Positions 1 through 6,775 of a stretch of DNA of 51,625 bases are shown in pieces. The notes below the pieces were generated by a model. The model saw only the letters and a list, made by a program, of their open reading frames with translations, had not been told where the DNA came from and did no database searches. The DNA is taken from the NCBI GenBank assembly GCA_011526105.1, contig WYAZ01000063.1:1-51625 (forward strand), given 5' to 3'. The number at the start of each line of letters is the position of its first letter. The first letter of the stretch is position 1. This DNA is from Deltaproteobacteria bacterium. Its GTDB lineage: Bacteria > Myxococcota > Kuafuiibacteriia > Kuafuiibacteriales > Kuafuiibacteriaceae. The position numbers and the translations under genes were made by a program.

Positions 1-107
1 CCCATCTCGGCCTTCACGAGGTGGCCGAGGGTGTCGAAGCTCTTGCGCATGTCGGTCGGCGTGGTCGAGCAGTAGACCTTCACGCGCCGGGTGACGCCCG
101 GGATCAA
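1..107 (-). CDS. tnpB: IS66 family TnpB (Orf2), N-terminal part, cut by window edge
   Basis: Translating the minus strand from a TTG at 107 gives IPGVTRRVKVYCSTTPTDMR followed by KSFDTLGHLVKAEMG, running off the left edge. The pattern V-x-V-Y-x-x-T-x-P-T-D-M-R-K-x-F-D-x-L is the N-terminus of the IS66 TnpB/Orf2 accessory protein, which is needed with TnpA and TnpC for transposition. The TTG overlaps the TGA stop of the upstream tnpA (TGA at 106-104), the usual translational coupling of these two genes in IS66 elements. The rest of TnpB and the TnpC transposase would lie outside the window, so it cannot be said whether the element is intact. Confidence 0.8.
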   Translation of the reverse strand, partial: MIPGVTRRVKVYCSTTPTDMRKSFDTLGHLVKAEM

Positions 108-439
108 CGGAGCCTCTCGAGGATCGCGATGGCGTCATTGATGCTGAGGCCTTCGATGCGGAAGCCGTCAGGGGTGATGACGGACGCTTGCGAGGCCGGT
201 GGCTCCGCGACGACCGCCGCCGCAGGAGACGGATCGACCAGTCGAACGCGTCGAAGCCTCGGAGCGACCCGCGGGTGCTGCTTCATCCAAAGCCGAAGCG
301 AACTCTCGAGGACGTCGAGCTTCGCGGCCGAGGCCCCAAGGCCCAAACCCGAGGCGGACAGCTCGTGGCCTCTGGCCGCGATGCGGGCTTTGTCAGCGGT
401 GGTGAACTGGCGTCGGGGGCGGCGGGGTGGTTGCATCAA
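104..439 (-). CDS. tnpA: IS66 family accessory protein TnpA (Orf1)
   Basis: A 111-residue protein. The first half is basic and fits a short DNA-binding helix-turn-helix (RRQFTTADKARI near residues 10-21; an S-S-L-R-L-W-M segment near 47-53, comparable to the F-R-W segment of other IS66 TnpA proteins). The C-terminus, ITPDGFRIEGLSINDAIAIL, has the V/I-T-x-x-G-F-R-I/V-E-G-L signature that ends many IS66 TnpA proteins. Its TGA overlaps the tnpB start. I could not find a terminal inverted repeat or target duplication to its right (440-700), so the element boundary is unresolved. Family call is good; intactness is unknown. Confidence 0.75.
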   Translation of the reverse strand: MMQPPRRPRRQFTTADKARIAARGHELSASGLGLGASAAKLDVLESSLRLWMKQHPRVAPRLRRVRLVDPSPAAAVVAEPPASQASVITPDGFRIEGLSINDAIAILERLR

Positions 440-956
440 ACCGCGAGTCGGGGGCGCTCAGATCGGCGTCCAGTCCTGCGAGGGCGAACACGTACTAAAG
501 CTCGAGCAATCGCATCATGTAAGGACCCTCATCTACAACTGCAAGCACCTCGTCGTTCTCATCTCTGAAAACACTCACACCTCCAAGCGGATAGGGTGGG
601 AACTCGGCCTAGCCGACGGACTACATGACATCCGGTCTGTTGCCACATTTCCGATCAAACCCAGCCGGCTACGAAGCCGGCTGGGGGACGCAAGACTACT
701 TCGCGCTTTACCCCGAGATCCGGTACGCAAGACTGGGAAATACTGGACTCTCTCTGGATGGCTCCAGTTGTGAACGGCCTCCAGCGCCCACGAATCAAGC
801 CCCTCTCGGCCGGATCGCCGCCGCGGAAGTACCTGGACGATGGAGAGATGCCCGCGCCGCGGCGGCTGATGACAGCGGAGCGCGAACACGCAGAGGGGTA
901 GGTCGCGCGCGGGGGAGTCTGGGCCTGTTTCCCCCGGCGTGGCACTCTGGATCTCG
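440..956. other. About 500 bp without a convincing gene, flanking the IS66 element
   Basis: Several open frames cross this stretch on both strands but they overlap each other, have Arg/Ser/Pro-rich shadow-type translations and lack recognisable domains. The part around 480-620 is visibly more A/T-rich than the neighbouring genes. It holds the perfect hairpin at 661-684 and a 10-bp direct repeat acgcaagact (688-697 and 725-734). It probably contains the outer end of the IS66 element and the promoter of the lipoprotein gene at 957, but I could place neither. Confidence 0.5.
661..684. repeat. Perfect 10-bp inverted repeat with 4-nt loop
   Basis: CCAGCCGGCT - ACGA - AGCCGGCTGG. A very GC-rich hairpin in the gene-poor region beside the IS66 fragment. 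No T-tract follows on either strand, so it is not a canonical intrinsic terminator. It could be an RNA hairpin, a protein binding site or a remnant repeat element. Confidence 0.6.
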
Positions 957-2558
957 ATGCGTAGGGGTTCAGCACCAGAACACTCCTTGGGGCTCCTAGG
1001 GACGGCAGGAGTGCTTGCGGTCCTCGTCGCGGTGGGGTCGATGTTCCTCCTCGGCTGCGAAGGCGACAACATCATCCCGAGCCGAGACTGTCTGAAGCCG
1101 AACACGCTCGACTTTGGGCCGCGGCCCATCGGCGCGCGTTACAGCGAGCGCGTGACCTTGACGAACTGCTCGGGCGAGGCGGCCGTGGTGGGGGCGGTCC
1201 GCTTCGAGCCGGATGTCGCGGCCTTCGTCGCGCGGACTCCCGAGCGTAACGATACCTTGACCGGCCAAGCGCTGAACCCGAGCCGTTCGCTCGACTTCCT
1301 CGTGCACTTCGACCCCATCGATCTGCGTCGCTACGACACGACCATGTTCATCTCCATCGGGGAGGACGAGGTCCCTCTGCCCATCACCGCCGAAGGTATC
1401 CTCGAGCCGCTCTCGCTCGAACTCCGGCCGAGTGTGATCGACTTCGGCGGTGTCCCCCTCGGAAGTCGAGCCAGCGTGAACCTCGAAGTCGAGAACACGG
1501 GGGGTCGCACGCTGCGGCTCACCGAGGTGCTCGTCGGAGGGTCGCCGCTGCCCGATCGCATCGACGGTACCTCGTTCTACCTCTCCCGCGCGCAGAGCCA
1601 GGCGCCGCTGCGCAATTACGTGTTCGGGCCGAACTCGGGACATGTGTTGAGCGTCTACTTCGCGCCCATGGACGAGGTGCAAACGCAGTCCAACATCGAG
1701 CTCCGCTTCGAGAGCGGCGAGAGCGTGGTCATTCCGGTCTCGGGCACTGGCTTCCGCCGCGGAACCATTTCGTGCGTCCCGATGAGTCATGACTTCGGTC
1801 AGGTCTCGCGCGGTCAGGTCTCGCGGGTGAGCATCTCGTGTCGCGCCAGCGGTGGGAGCGCTGGGTTCTCGGCGCTGAGCTTCGCGTCCGGATCCGCCGA
1901 CCAGTTCGCGGTCTACGGGCCACCGGCGGCGGGCGCGACCATCGGCAGCGGTCAGGCGGTGACCTTCGAGCTCGGCCTGCGGGGGCTCGGTGCGCCTGCG
2001 TTTCACCAAGCGCAGTTCGTGATGGAGGAGATCGGGGGTGGCACCAGCCACACGATCTCACTGCGCGGCGAAGTCGTGCCCCCTGGGCCAGCGGAGACCG
2101 ACATCTCGGTCCAGCTCACCTGGGACACGCCGGACACCGACTTCGATCTGCACCTCGTTCGCGGGGACCGGCAGCCCTTCGACGGCGTCCACGACTGCTA
2201 CTTCGCCCAGAAAAATCCCAACTGGGGGGTGGTCGGCGAGTCACTCGATGATCCGTACCTCGATCGCGACGACACCAGCGGCTTCGGACCCGAGCTCGCG
2301 AACCTCGTCGCGGCCCAGGAGTCTCGCTACAACGTCTACGTTCACTTCTATCGGGCCCCGGTGGGCGGTCGCCCCTCCGTCGCCTCGGTCTCCGTGAATT
2401 TGCTCGGACAGTTGGCCGCGCAGCCCAGCCAAACGCTCAACACCTGCGGCGACCTCTGGCACGTGGGGCGCATCGACATCAGCGCCGCGGCAGGTTCGTC
2501 TCTGTTCACGGCAGGGGGCGTGATCACCAGCCTCGTCTCGGCCGCCGGCTGTCCCTGA
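957..2558 (+). CDS. Lipoprotein with choice-of-anchor D (HYDIN/ASH-like) repeats and C-terminal DUF2135-like domain
   Basis: A 533-residue predicted outer-membrane lipoprotein. From ATG 957 the N-terminus has a signal peptide ending in the lipobox LLGC (Cys about residue 34). An in-frame GTG at 939 would only add six residues in front of this. Three Ig-like repeats follow, each opening with a D/H-F-G-x-x-x-x-G pattern (DFGPRPIGARYSERVTLTN; DFGGVPLGSRASVNLEVENT; DFGQVSRGQVSRVSIS), typical of choice-of-anchor D/ASH-HYDIN domains. The C-terminal 150 residues contain D-T-D-F-D-L-H-L-V and LDDPYLDRDDTSGFGPE, the signature of DUF2135/YfaP-like domains, which may bind metal through the Asp residues. 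No enzymatic function is indicated. It ends 9 bp from the convergent lipoprotein gene, with no obvious terminator between them. Confidence 0.85.
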   Translation: MRRGSAPEHSLGLLGTAGVLAVLVAVGSMFLLGCEGDNIIPSRDCLKPNTLDFGPRPIGARYSERVTLTNCSGEAAVVGAVRFEPDVAAFVARTPERNDTLTGQALNPSRSLDFLVHFDPIDLRRYDTTMFISIGEDEVPLPITAEGILEPLSLELRPSVIDFGGVPLGSRASVNLEVENTGGRTLRLTEVLVGGSPLPDRIDGTSFYLSRAQSQAPLRNYVFGPNSGHVLSVYFAPMDEVQTQSNIELRFESGESVVIPVSGTGFRRGTISCVPMSHDFGQVSRGQVSRVSISCRASGGSAGFSALSFASGSADQFAVYGPPAAGATIGSGQAVTFELGLRGLGAPAFHQAQFVMEEIGGGTSHTISLRGEVVPPGPAETDISVQLTWDTPDTDFDLHLVRGDRQPFDGVHDCYFAQKNPNWGVVGESLDDPYLDRDDTSGFGPELANLVAAQESRYNVYVHFYRAPVGGRPSVASVSVNLLGQLAAQPSQTLNTCGDLWHVGRIDISAAAGSSLFTAGGVITSLVSAAGCP

Positions 2559-2567
2559 AGCCGGGCC

Positions 2568-3194
2568 TCACTTGGGCTGGCTGGCTGGGGCCGCCGGTGG
2601 CGCGGGCGCGGGCGCGCTCGAAGGTGCACCACCCGGCGGCTTGAGCTCGATCTGATCCATGGTCTTCTTCACCAGCACCATGTGAACGCCCTCGTCGCCG
2701 TTCGCCACTTCGCCGGCGAACGAGCCATACAGATCGTTGGCATCGCGGGTCATCGGATCGCCGTCACGGTCGAGGCGCGCGTGCACGATGAACGGGCCCG
2801 AGAACGGAACGGCCGGCATCATCAGATCCTTGGCGCTCATCTCGTACCTGAGCGGGTACTTCGCGTTCATCACGCGCTGAACCGCGACCAGCGATCCGGC
2901 GAGCCCTTCACCTTGGCTGGTTCGAGCCATGATGAAGAGGACGTCGCTGCCCTTCAGGTCCGCCTCGGTCACCCCTTCACCCAGCTTGATGAGACCCGAG
3001 AACGGCTTCCCGGCCGCCACCCCTTCGCCCGGCTTCAGCGGGATCTTCTCGGCCGGCGCCGAACTCGGCATCGAGGTCGGGTGCCCCGAGGGCATGGCCC
3101 CCGGCGTCTTCCCGGGCGGCGGCACCGCCGGCTTGGACTCACAGGCAACGAGAAACGCGCCCAGGCTGAGGGCGCAAAGCGTGCTTCGCAACAT
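2568..3194 (-). CDS. Lipoprotein with a stand-alone CcmH/CcmI C-terminal-type domain
   Basis: A 208-residue lipoprotein. I chose ATG 3194 because it directly precedes a short signal peptide with lipobox LVAC (MLRSTLCALSLGAFLVAC) and has GAGGGG just upstream; the longer open frame gives an unlikely N-terminus. Pro/Ser-rich linkers flank one conserved domain: S-G-L-I-K-L, then DVLFIMARTSQGEGLAGSLV, V-Q-R-V, YPLRYEMSAKDLMMP, FSGPFIVHARLDRDGDPMTR and DLYGSF. This order matches the C-terminal domain of the cytochrome c biogenesis factor CcmI/CycH (phosphonate/ARxxxGGPPxPLAVxR ... ARLDxDGxxxxxxxDLxG). The TPR and membrane parts of CcmI are absent and no ccm genes are near, so a direct cytochrome c maturation role is not shown. 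Confidence 0.8.
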   Translation of the reverse strand: MLRSTLCALSLGAFLVACESKPAVPPPGKTPGAMPSGHPTSMPSSAPAEKIPLKPGEGVAAGKPFSGLIKLGEGVTEADLKGSDVLFIMARTSQGEGLAGSLVAVQRVMNAKYPLRYEMSAKDLMMPAVPFSGPFIVHARLDRDGDPMTRDANDLYGSFAGEVANGDEGVHMVLVKKTMDQIELKPPGGAPSSAPAPAPPAAPASQPK

Positions 3195-3395
3195 GACCCC
3201 TCTAGAGCACGGCGGGGGGCCCAAGGCCACGGGAACCCACCCCAAACGCCCCGCACCGCCTCCGGTCTCCTCCCCCAATCACCGAGGTGCCCAACGCTCG
3301 TGAGAGCCTAGAGAGGGCCGCAGAACGCCCCTCGGCGCCTCGGAGGGAGGCCGCGCGAGCGGGGGGGCCCAGGGGCCCAGCAAGCGCAGCGCGCA

Positions 3396-3412
3396 GCGAG
3401 GCGAAGCCTCGC
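3396..3412. repeat. 7-bp inverted repeat, GAA loop
   Basis: GCGAGGC-GAA-GCCTCGC. A short stable hairpin within a purine-rich stretch. There is no T-run, and its role is unknown. Confidence 0.45.
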
Positions 3413-3573
3413 GAAGCCGGGAGGGAGGATTCACTCCGACCGTCCCCGGGGAAGCCGGCCTGGGGGGAAACCGCGTTAAGCAGGCCTCCCCACCTCAGGC
3501 TCCGTCCTCGTTCCACCCTGCGCCCTGTCCCGACTCCCGCGCCGTCCCGACTCCCACCCCGTCCCATGTTCGC

Positions 3574-3602
3574 TTGACACCTCGGATTCTCAGCCGTACA
3601 CG
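3574..3602 (+). promoter_or_regulatory. Probable housekeeping promoter of rplU-rpmA
   Basis: A perfect -35 box TTGACA (3574-3579), a 17-nt spacer, then TACACG (3597-3602) as a weak -10 (T-A-x-A match). It lies 26 bp before the rplU start, consistent with a short leader. The -35 is convincing; the -10 is inferred from spacing. Confidence 0.55.
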
Positions 3603-3628
3603 TCTCGGCTTCCAGAGGTTCAAACGTC

Positions 3629-3940
3629 ATGTATGCAGTCGTAAAAACAGGCGGCAAGCAGCACCGCGTCCGCGCCGGTGATGTGCTCCGCATCGAAAAG
3701 CTCGAGGGCGAGGTCGGCCAGAAGATCACGCTCCATGAAGTCCTGATGATCGGCGGCGGCGAGACCGTGAAGGTCGGCACCCCGATGGTCGCCGGCGCGA
3801 AGGTCGCGGCCGAGATCGTCGATCACGGGCTCTTCAAGAAGGTCATCGTCTTCAAGCGTCGCCGCCGGAAGCACTTCAAGAAGCTCCGCGGTCATCGCCA
3901 GCCGTACACGGACATCCGTGTCACCGGGATCGAGGTCTGA
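3629..3940 (+). CDS. rplU: 50S ribosomal protein L21
   Basis: 103 residues, the normal length for bL21. It begins MYAVVKTGGKQHRVRAGD, the conserved bL21 N-terminus, and has the basic K-R-R-R-R-K-H-F-K-K-L-R-G-H-R-Q segment near residues 76-91 that contacts 23S rRNA, ending YTDIRVTGIEV. AGAGG lies about a dozen bases before the ATG. It is followed after 3 bp by rpmA and then obgE, the order found in very many bacteria, so this is the ribosome-assembly L21-L27-Obg unit. Confidence 0.98.
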   Translation: MYAVVKTGGKQHRVRAGDVLRIEKLEGEVGQKITLHEVLMIGGGETVKVGTPMVAGAKVAAEIVDHGLFKKVIVFKRRRRKHFKKLRGHRQPYTDIRVTGIEV

Positions 3941-3943
3941 ACC

Positions 3944-4204
3944 ATGGCACATAAAAAAGGACAGGGCTCGACGCGCAACGGTCGCGACAGCCAACCAAAG
4001 TTTCTCGGCGTGAAGCGCTACGCCGGACAGAACGTGCTCGCGGGCACCATCCTCGTTCGTCAGCGCGGCACGCGCATCCACCCCGGCCGCAACGTCGGCG
4101 TGGGCCGCGACCACACGCTGTTCGCGCTCGAAGACGGCATCGTGCACTTCGAGCGGTTTCGAAACGACCGCGTTCGCGCGGTTGTCGTCGCCAAGCCCGA
4201 GTAA
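3944..4204 (+). CDS. rpmA: 50S ribosomal protein L27
   Basis: 86 residues, typical for bL27. It begins [19 protein letters not shown], with the Gly/Ser/Arg-rich flexible N-terminal arm that reaches the peptidyl transferase centre, followed by [20 protein letters not shown] and G-R-N-V-G-x-G-R-D-H-T-L-F-A. There is no extra Firmicutes-type cleavable N-terminal extension. It starts 3 bp after rplU ends and is translated from the same message. Confidence 0.98.
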   Translation: MAHKKGQGSTRNGRDSQPKFLGVKRYAGQNVLAGTILVRQRGTRIHPGRNVGVGRDHTLFALEDGIVHFERFRNDRVRAVVVAKPE

Positions 4205-4236
4205 TCCAGCCCCGCTGCTCGACGCCCCGGCTGGAT
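4204..4236 (+). terminator. Hairpin just after rpmA (attenuator or weak terminator candidate)
   Basis: ATCCAGCC (4204-4211) pairs with GGCTGGAT (4229-4236) around a 17-nt C-rich loop. It begins at the last base of the rpmA stop codon. No U-run follows, so it could be a processing or attenuation structure between the ribosomal protein genes and obgE rather than a full terminator. Confidence 0.4.
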
Positions 4237-4284
4237 GCGCAAGCCCGACGGGCGCGCAGCGAGCCACCGGCAAGCGAATGCGGG

Positions 4285-4305
4285 CGCTCGGATTCACTCC
4301 GAGCG
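4285..4305 (+). promoter_or_regulatory. Hairpin in the obgE leader, just upstream of its ribosome binding site
   Basis: CGCTCGGA (4285-4292), loop TTCAC, TCCGAGCG (4298-4305): eight perfect base pairs. It ends about 20 bases before the obgE ATG and about 9 bases before the AGGA ribosome binding sequence, so it could affect obgE translation. Function is inferred only from position. Confidence 0.4.
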
Positions 4306-4324
4306 GGACCCGCAGGAATCATTC

Positions 4325-5416
4325 ATGCAGTTCGTCGACGAAGCCCGCATCTACGTGCGCTCTGGCAAGGGCGGGGACGGCTCACGCTCATACCTGCGCG
4401 CGAAGTTTGTCCCCATGGGTGGACCGGACGGCGGAGATGGTGGCCGCGGCGGCAGCGTGATCCTTCGCGCGGATCCAAACCAAGGCAGCCTATTGCAGGT
4501 CCGCTTCAACCCGCACTACCGCGCCGAGCACGGTGAGAACGGGATGCGGAACCAGATGTTCGGAAAGGCCGGCGCCGACAAGATCGTCGTCGTTCCGGTC
4601 GGGACGGTGGTCCACGACGAGGACACCGGCGAGCTGCTCGCGGATCTCGACCAGCCGGGCGCGACCTACGTCGCGGCGCGCGGCGGCAAGGGCGGCCGCG
4701 GCAACGTGCACTTCAAGAGCTCCACGAACCAGGCCCCTCAGTTCGCCGAGTCGGGCGGGCCGTTCCGTGAGAAGTGGATACGCCTCGAGCTGAAGCTCAT
4801 CGCCGACGTCGGGCTGGTCGGCTTTCCGAACGCGGGCAAGTCGACGCTGGTCAGTCGCCTCTCGGCCGCGCGCCCCAAGATCGCTGACTACCCCTTCACG
4901 ACCTTGACCCCCAACTTGGGCGTCGTGAAGGTCGGCGAAGACAACAGCTTCGTGCTCGCCGACATCCCCGGGATCATCGAAGGGGCGGCCGAAGGGGCGG
5001 GGCTCGGGCATCAGTTCCTCCGTCACGTCGAGCGCGTCGCCGCTTTGGCCTTTGTGCTCGATGTCGGCTGGGAGGCCCAGAGACACCCGGTGACCGACTA
5101 CGAGACCCTCGAGCGCGAGCTCGGGCAGTACTCGAAGTCGCTGCTCGAGAAGCCGCGGGTCATCGTGCTCGCCAAGGCTGACCTGCCGGACACCCTCGCC
5201 GCCGAGGACGAGGTGCGCGCTTTGGCCGAGCGGGTCGGCGCGCCGTTCTTCGTCGTGTCCGCGGTGGCGGGTGATGGTCTCGCGCCGCTGACCTATGGGC
5301 TCTTCGAGCTGGTCAAGGCCGAGCGCGCGGCGCGCGCGGCGGAGAGCGCCTCGGCGGAGGACGGAGCCGAAGTCGCCGACGAACTCGAGCCCGAGCCCGA
5401 AAGCACCGAAACCTGA
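4325..5416 (+). CDS. obgE: GTPase Obg (CgtA), ribosome assembly and stress GTPase
   Basis: 363 residues. I chose ATG 4325 because it gives the conserved start MQFVDEARIYVRSGKGGDG and has AGGA upstream; the open frame continues 30 codons further but that part is not Obg-like. The Gly-rich Obg fold covers about residues 1-155. The G domain follows with G1 GFPNAGKST, switch/G2 YPFTTLTPN and G3 DIPGIIEGAAEGAGLGHQFL. Position G4 reads AKAD (VIVLAKADLP) instead of the usual N/TKxD, and G5 is SAVAG. The C-terminus is a short acidic Glu/Ala tail. Obg binds the 50S subunit and ppGpp and is normally essential. The operon with rplU and rpmA is classic. Confidence 0.97.
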   Translation: MQFVDEARIYVRSGKGGDGSRSYLRAKFVPMGGPDGGDGGRGGSVILRADPNQGSLLQVRFNPHYRAEHGENGMRNQMFGKAGADKIVVVPVGTVVHDEDTGELLADLDQPGATYVAARGGKGGRGNVHFKSSTNQAPQFAESGGPFREKWIRLELKLIADVGLVGFPNAGKSTLVSRLSAARPKIADYPFTTLTPNLGVVKVGEDNSFVLADIPGIIEGAAEGAGLGHQFLRHVERVAALAFVLDVGWEAQRHPVTDYETLERELGQYSKSLLEKPRVIVLAKADLPDTLAAEDEVRALAERVGAPFFVVSAVAGDGLAPLTYGLFELVKAERAARAAESASAEDGAEVADELEPEPESTET

Positions 5417-5471
5417 GTTCTCGAAGCCGGTTGTCAGAGGCTCCATGAGTACAGGTATACTCACGGGCTCC

Positions 5472-6398
5472 ATGAGATACCGAGTATCCCGTCTCACCGC
5501 CCAACTCCCACTCTTGGCTCTGGGACTGGGGGTGGTCACCGAGGCGCGTGCCCAAGTCACGGTGGGCGCGAACCTGGAGCTCGGGACGCTCTTTGCTTCG
5601 GAGACGGCCGGCACCCTGAGCACCTTCTCTCCCGTGGCCGGGCTCTCTTTGGGCTTCTCCACCGGTTCCGCCCTTCGCTTCCGCCTGCCCTTGGTGGTGG
5701 GATCATTTTCGAACGTGGGCGTGTTGGCCGCGGTCGGCAATCCCGAGCTCGCCTTTGGCCACACCTTTGGTTCGGAGGCGCTGAGCGTCGAGCCGCATAT
5801 CTCGTTCACCGCTCCGGCCGCGCAAGCTCAAGATCAGAGCGAGCACAGCAACGGCTTCTGGCGTATCGCACGGGGCGCGGCGGCCACCGCGAGGGGTCTC
5901 TATGACCCGCAGCTCTGGGTCGAGTCCTCGGCGTCCATCCTCGGTGGCGTGAGCCTGCGCACCAAGGAAGGGGCGATCTTTGGGGCGGTCCACGCCGATG
6001 CCGGCGCGCTCTTGGAAGACGACCCTCGCCTGATGGTCCAAGGCGCGGTCGAAGCTGGGGTTCGGATCACCGACTGGTTCGAGCTCGGACTCCGTCTTCA
6101 GATCGTGGGCCTGACGAAGTCCGAAGAAGGCCCGCGGATCATCTGCATCGCTCGGACCGCCGAGGAGTGTAACGGGCGTGGGGCGGGGAGCTTCGACAAC
6201 GACCTTCAGCTCTTCCAGAACGGGCGCTTGGCCTTGAGCGAAGACGTGGTCGTCGCTTCGATCATCCCGGGGGTTCGATTTCTCCTCCCGCCGGTCGAGT
6301 TGCGAATTGGCCTCACGCTCAACTTCAGCGACATCGTCGCGCTCGGGGCCGAGGGGGCGGCGGGGCCGGGTCTCTTGATCAGCGCCATCCTGCCTTAG
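5472..6398 (+). CDS. Secreted beta-strand-rich protein, probable outer-membrane barrel
   Basis: 308 residues from ATG 5472. The N-terminus MRYRVSRLTAQLPLLALGLG... ends in an A-R-A-Q type signal peptidase I site near residue 28. The mature part consists of alternating hydrophobic/polar stretches with frequent Gly and aromatic residues (for example FSPVAGLSLGFSTGSALRFR and FELGLRLQIVGL) and ends in a hydrophobic strand GLLISAILP, the look of a transmembrane beta barrel. One Cys pair (I-C-I-A-R-T-A-E-E-C) could form a disulfide in a loop. A second in-frame ATG at 5445 lies in an identical 11-base context (GGCTCCATGAG at 5439 and 5466). I do not recognise the family. Confidence 0.75.
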   Translation: MRYRVSRLTAQLPLLALGLGVVTEARAQVTVGANLELGTLFASETAGTLSTFSPVAGLSLGFSTGSALRFRLPLVVGSFSNVGVLAAVGNPELAFGHTFGSEALSVEPHISFTAPAAQAQDQSEHSNGFWRIARGAAATARGLYDPQLWVESSASILGGVSLRTKEGAIFGAVHADAGALLEDDPRLMVQGAVEAGVRITDWFELGLRLQIVGLTKSEEGPRIICIARTAEECNGRGAGSFDNDLQLFQNGRLALSEDVVVASIIPGVRFLLPPVELRIGLTLNFSDIVALGAEGAAGPGLLISAILP

Positions 6399-6434
6399 GG
6401 TTCCTCTTCCGGCCGGCGCGGCATAAGTGGAAAG

Positions 6435-6469
6435 TATTATTGCCATTTCAGACAGGAACGGCAAGAATA
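6435..6469 (+). promoter_or_regulatory. Probable HipB operator over the hipBA promoter
   Basis: TATTATTGCC (6435-6444) and GGCAAGAATA (6460-6469) form a 10-bp inverted repeat with a single mismatch and a 15-nt spacer, ending 6 bp before the hipB ATG. The left arm includes TATTAT, a possible -10 hexamer. HipB-type antitoxins bind such dyads at their own promoter (E. coli HipB binds TATCC-N8-GGATA), so autorepression is the likely role. That it is bound here is inferred. Confidence 0.6.
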
Positions 6470-6475
6470 GCTTCC

Positions 6476-6775
6476 ATGCCGCGTCGCACCGTCTCCCCTC
6501 ATCCGAGCGTCGCCCGATCCCTTCGAACGCTGGGCGACAACGTTCGGCTCGCCCGCAAGCGTCGCGGCCTCTCCGCCGCCTTGGTCGCTGAACGCGCGGG
6601 CATGTCTCGGCCGACCTTGCGGGCGGTGGAACGGGGAGAGCCCAGCGTGACCCTCGGAGCGCTGGCCAACGTGCTGCACGTCCTCGGCTTCGAGGCCGAT
6701 CTGGCCCAGGTGGGGGCTGATGACGTGCTGGGGCGGAAGCTCCAAGACGCTAAGTTCGAGCGGAGCGAGCGGTGA
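6476..6775 (+). CDS. hipB: HipB-like antitoxin, XRE-family helix-turn-helix repressor
   Basis: 99 residues from ATG 6476. Residues about 15-75 form a Cro/CI-type helix-turn-helix: LGDNVRLARKRRGLSAALVA, E-R-A-G-M-S-R-P-T-L-R-A-V-E-R-G, then VTLGALANVLHVLGFEADLA. In HipBA modules this protein neutralises HipA and represses the operon. The stop overlaps the hipA start by 4 bases (GTGA), so the two are translationally coupled. A TTG start at 6440 is open but would lie inside the operator. The call rests on fold plus neighbour. Confidence 0.88.
   Translation: MPRRTVSPHPSVARSLRTLGDNVRLARKRRGLSAALVAERAGMSRPTLRAVERGEPSVTLGALANVLHVLGFEADLAQVGADDVLGRKLQDAKFERSER

Larger units (their letters stand above)
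3195..3628. other. 434-bp intergenic region upstream of rplU
   Basis: Lies between divergent genes. It carries a GC hairpin (3396-3412), a 12-bp direct repeat gtcccgactccc (3527-3538 and 3544-3555), and a likely sigma-70 type promoter for rplU (3574-3602). A plus-strand open frame at 3287-3577 has a low-complexity Arg/Pro/Ala translation and no domain; I do not call it a gene. The rest shows nothing I can name. Confidence 0.6.

Noticed and set aside
996-2051. 351-aa minus-strand open frame opposite the first lipoprotein
   Set aside because: Arg/Asp/Gly-rich translation without domains, antisense to a clear lipoprotein with repeats; shadow of high-GC codon use.
3287-3577. 96-aa plus-strand frame upstream of rplU
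   Set aside because: Arg/Pro/Ala low-complexity translation, no ribosome site, overlaps the rplU promoter.
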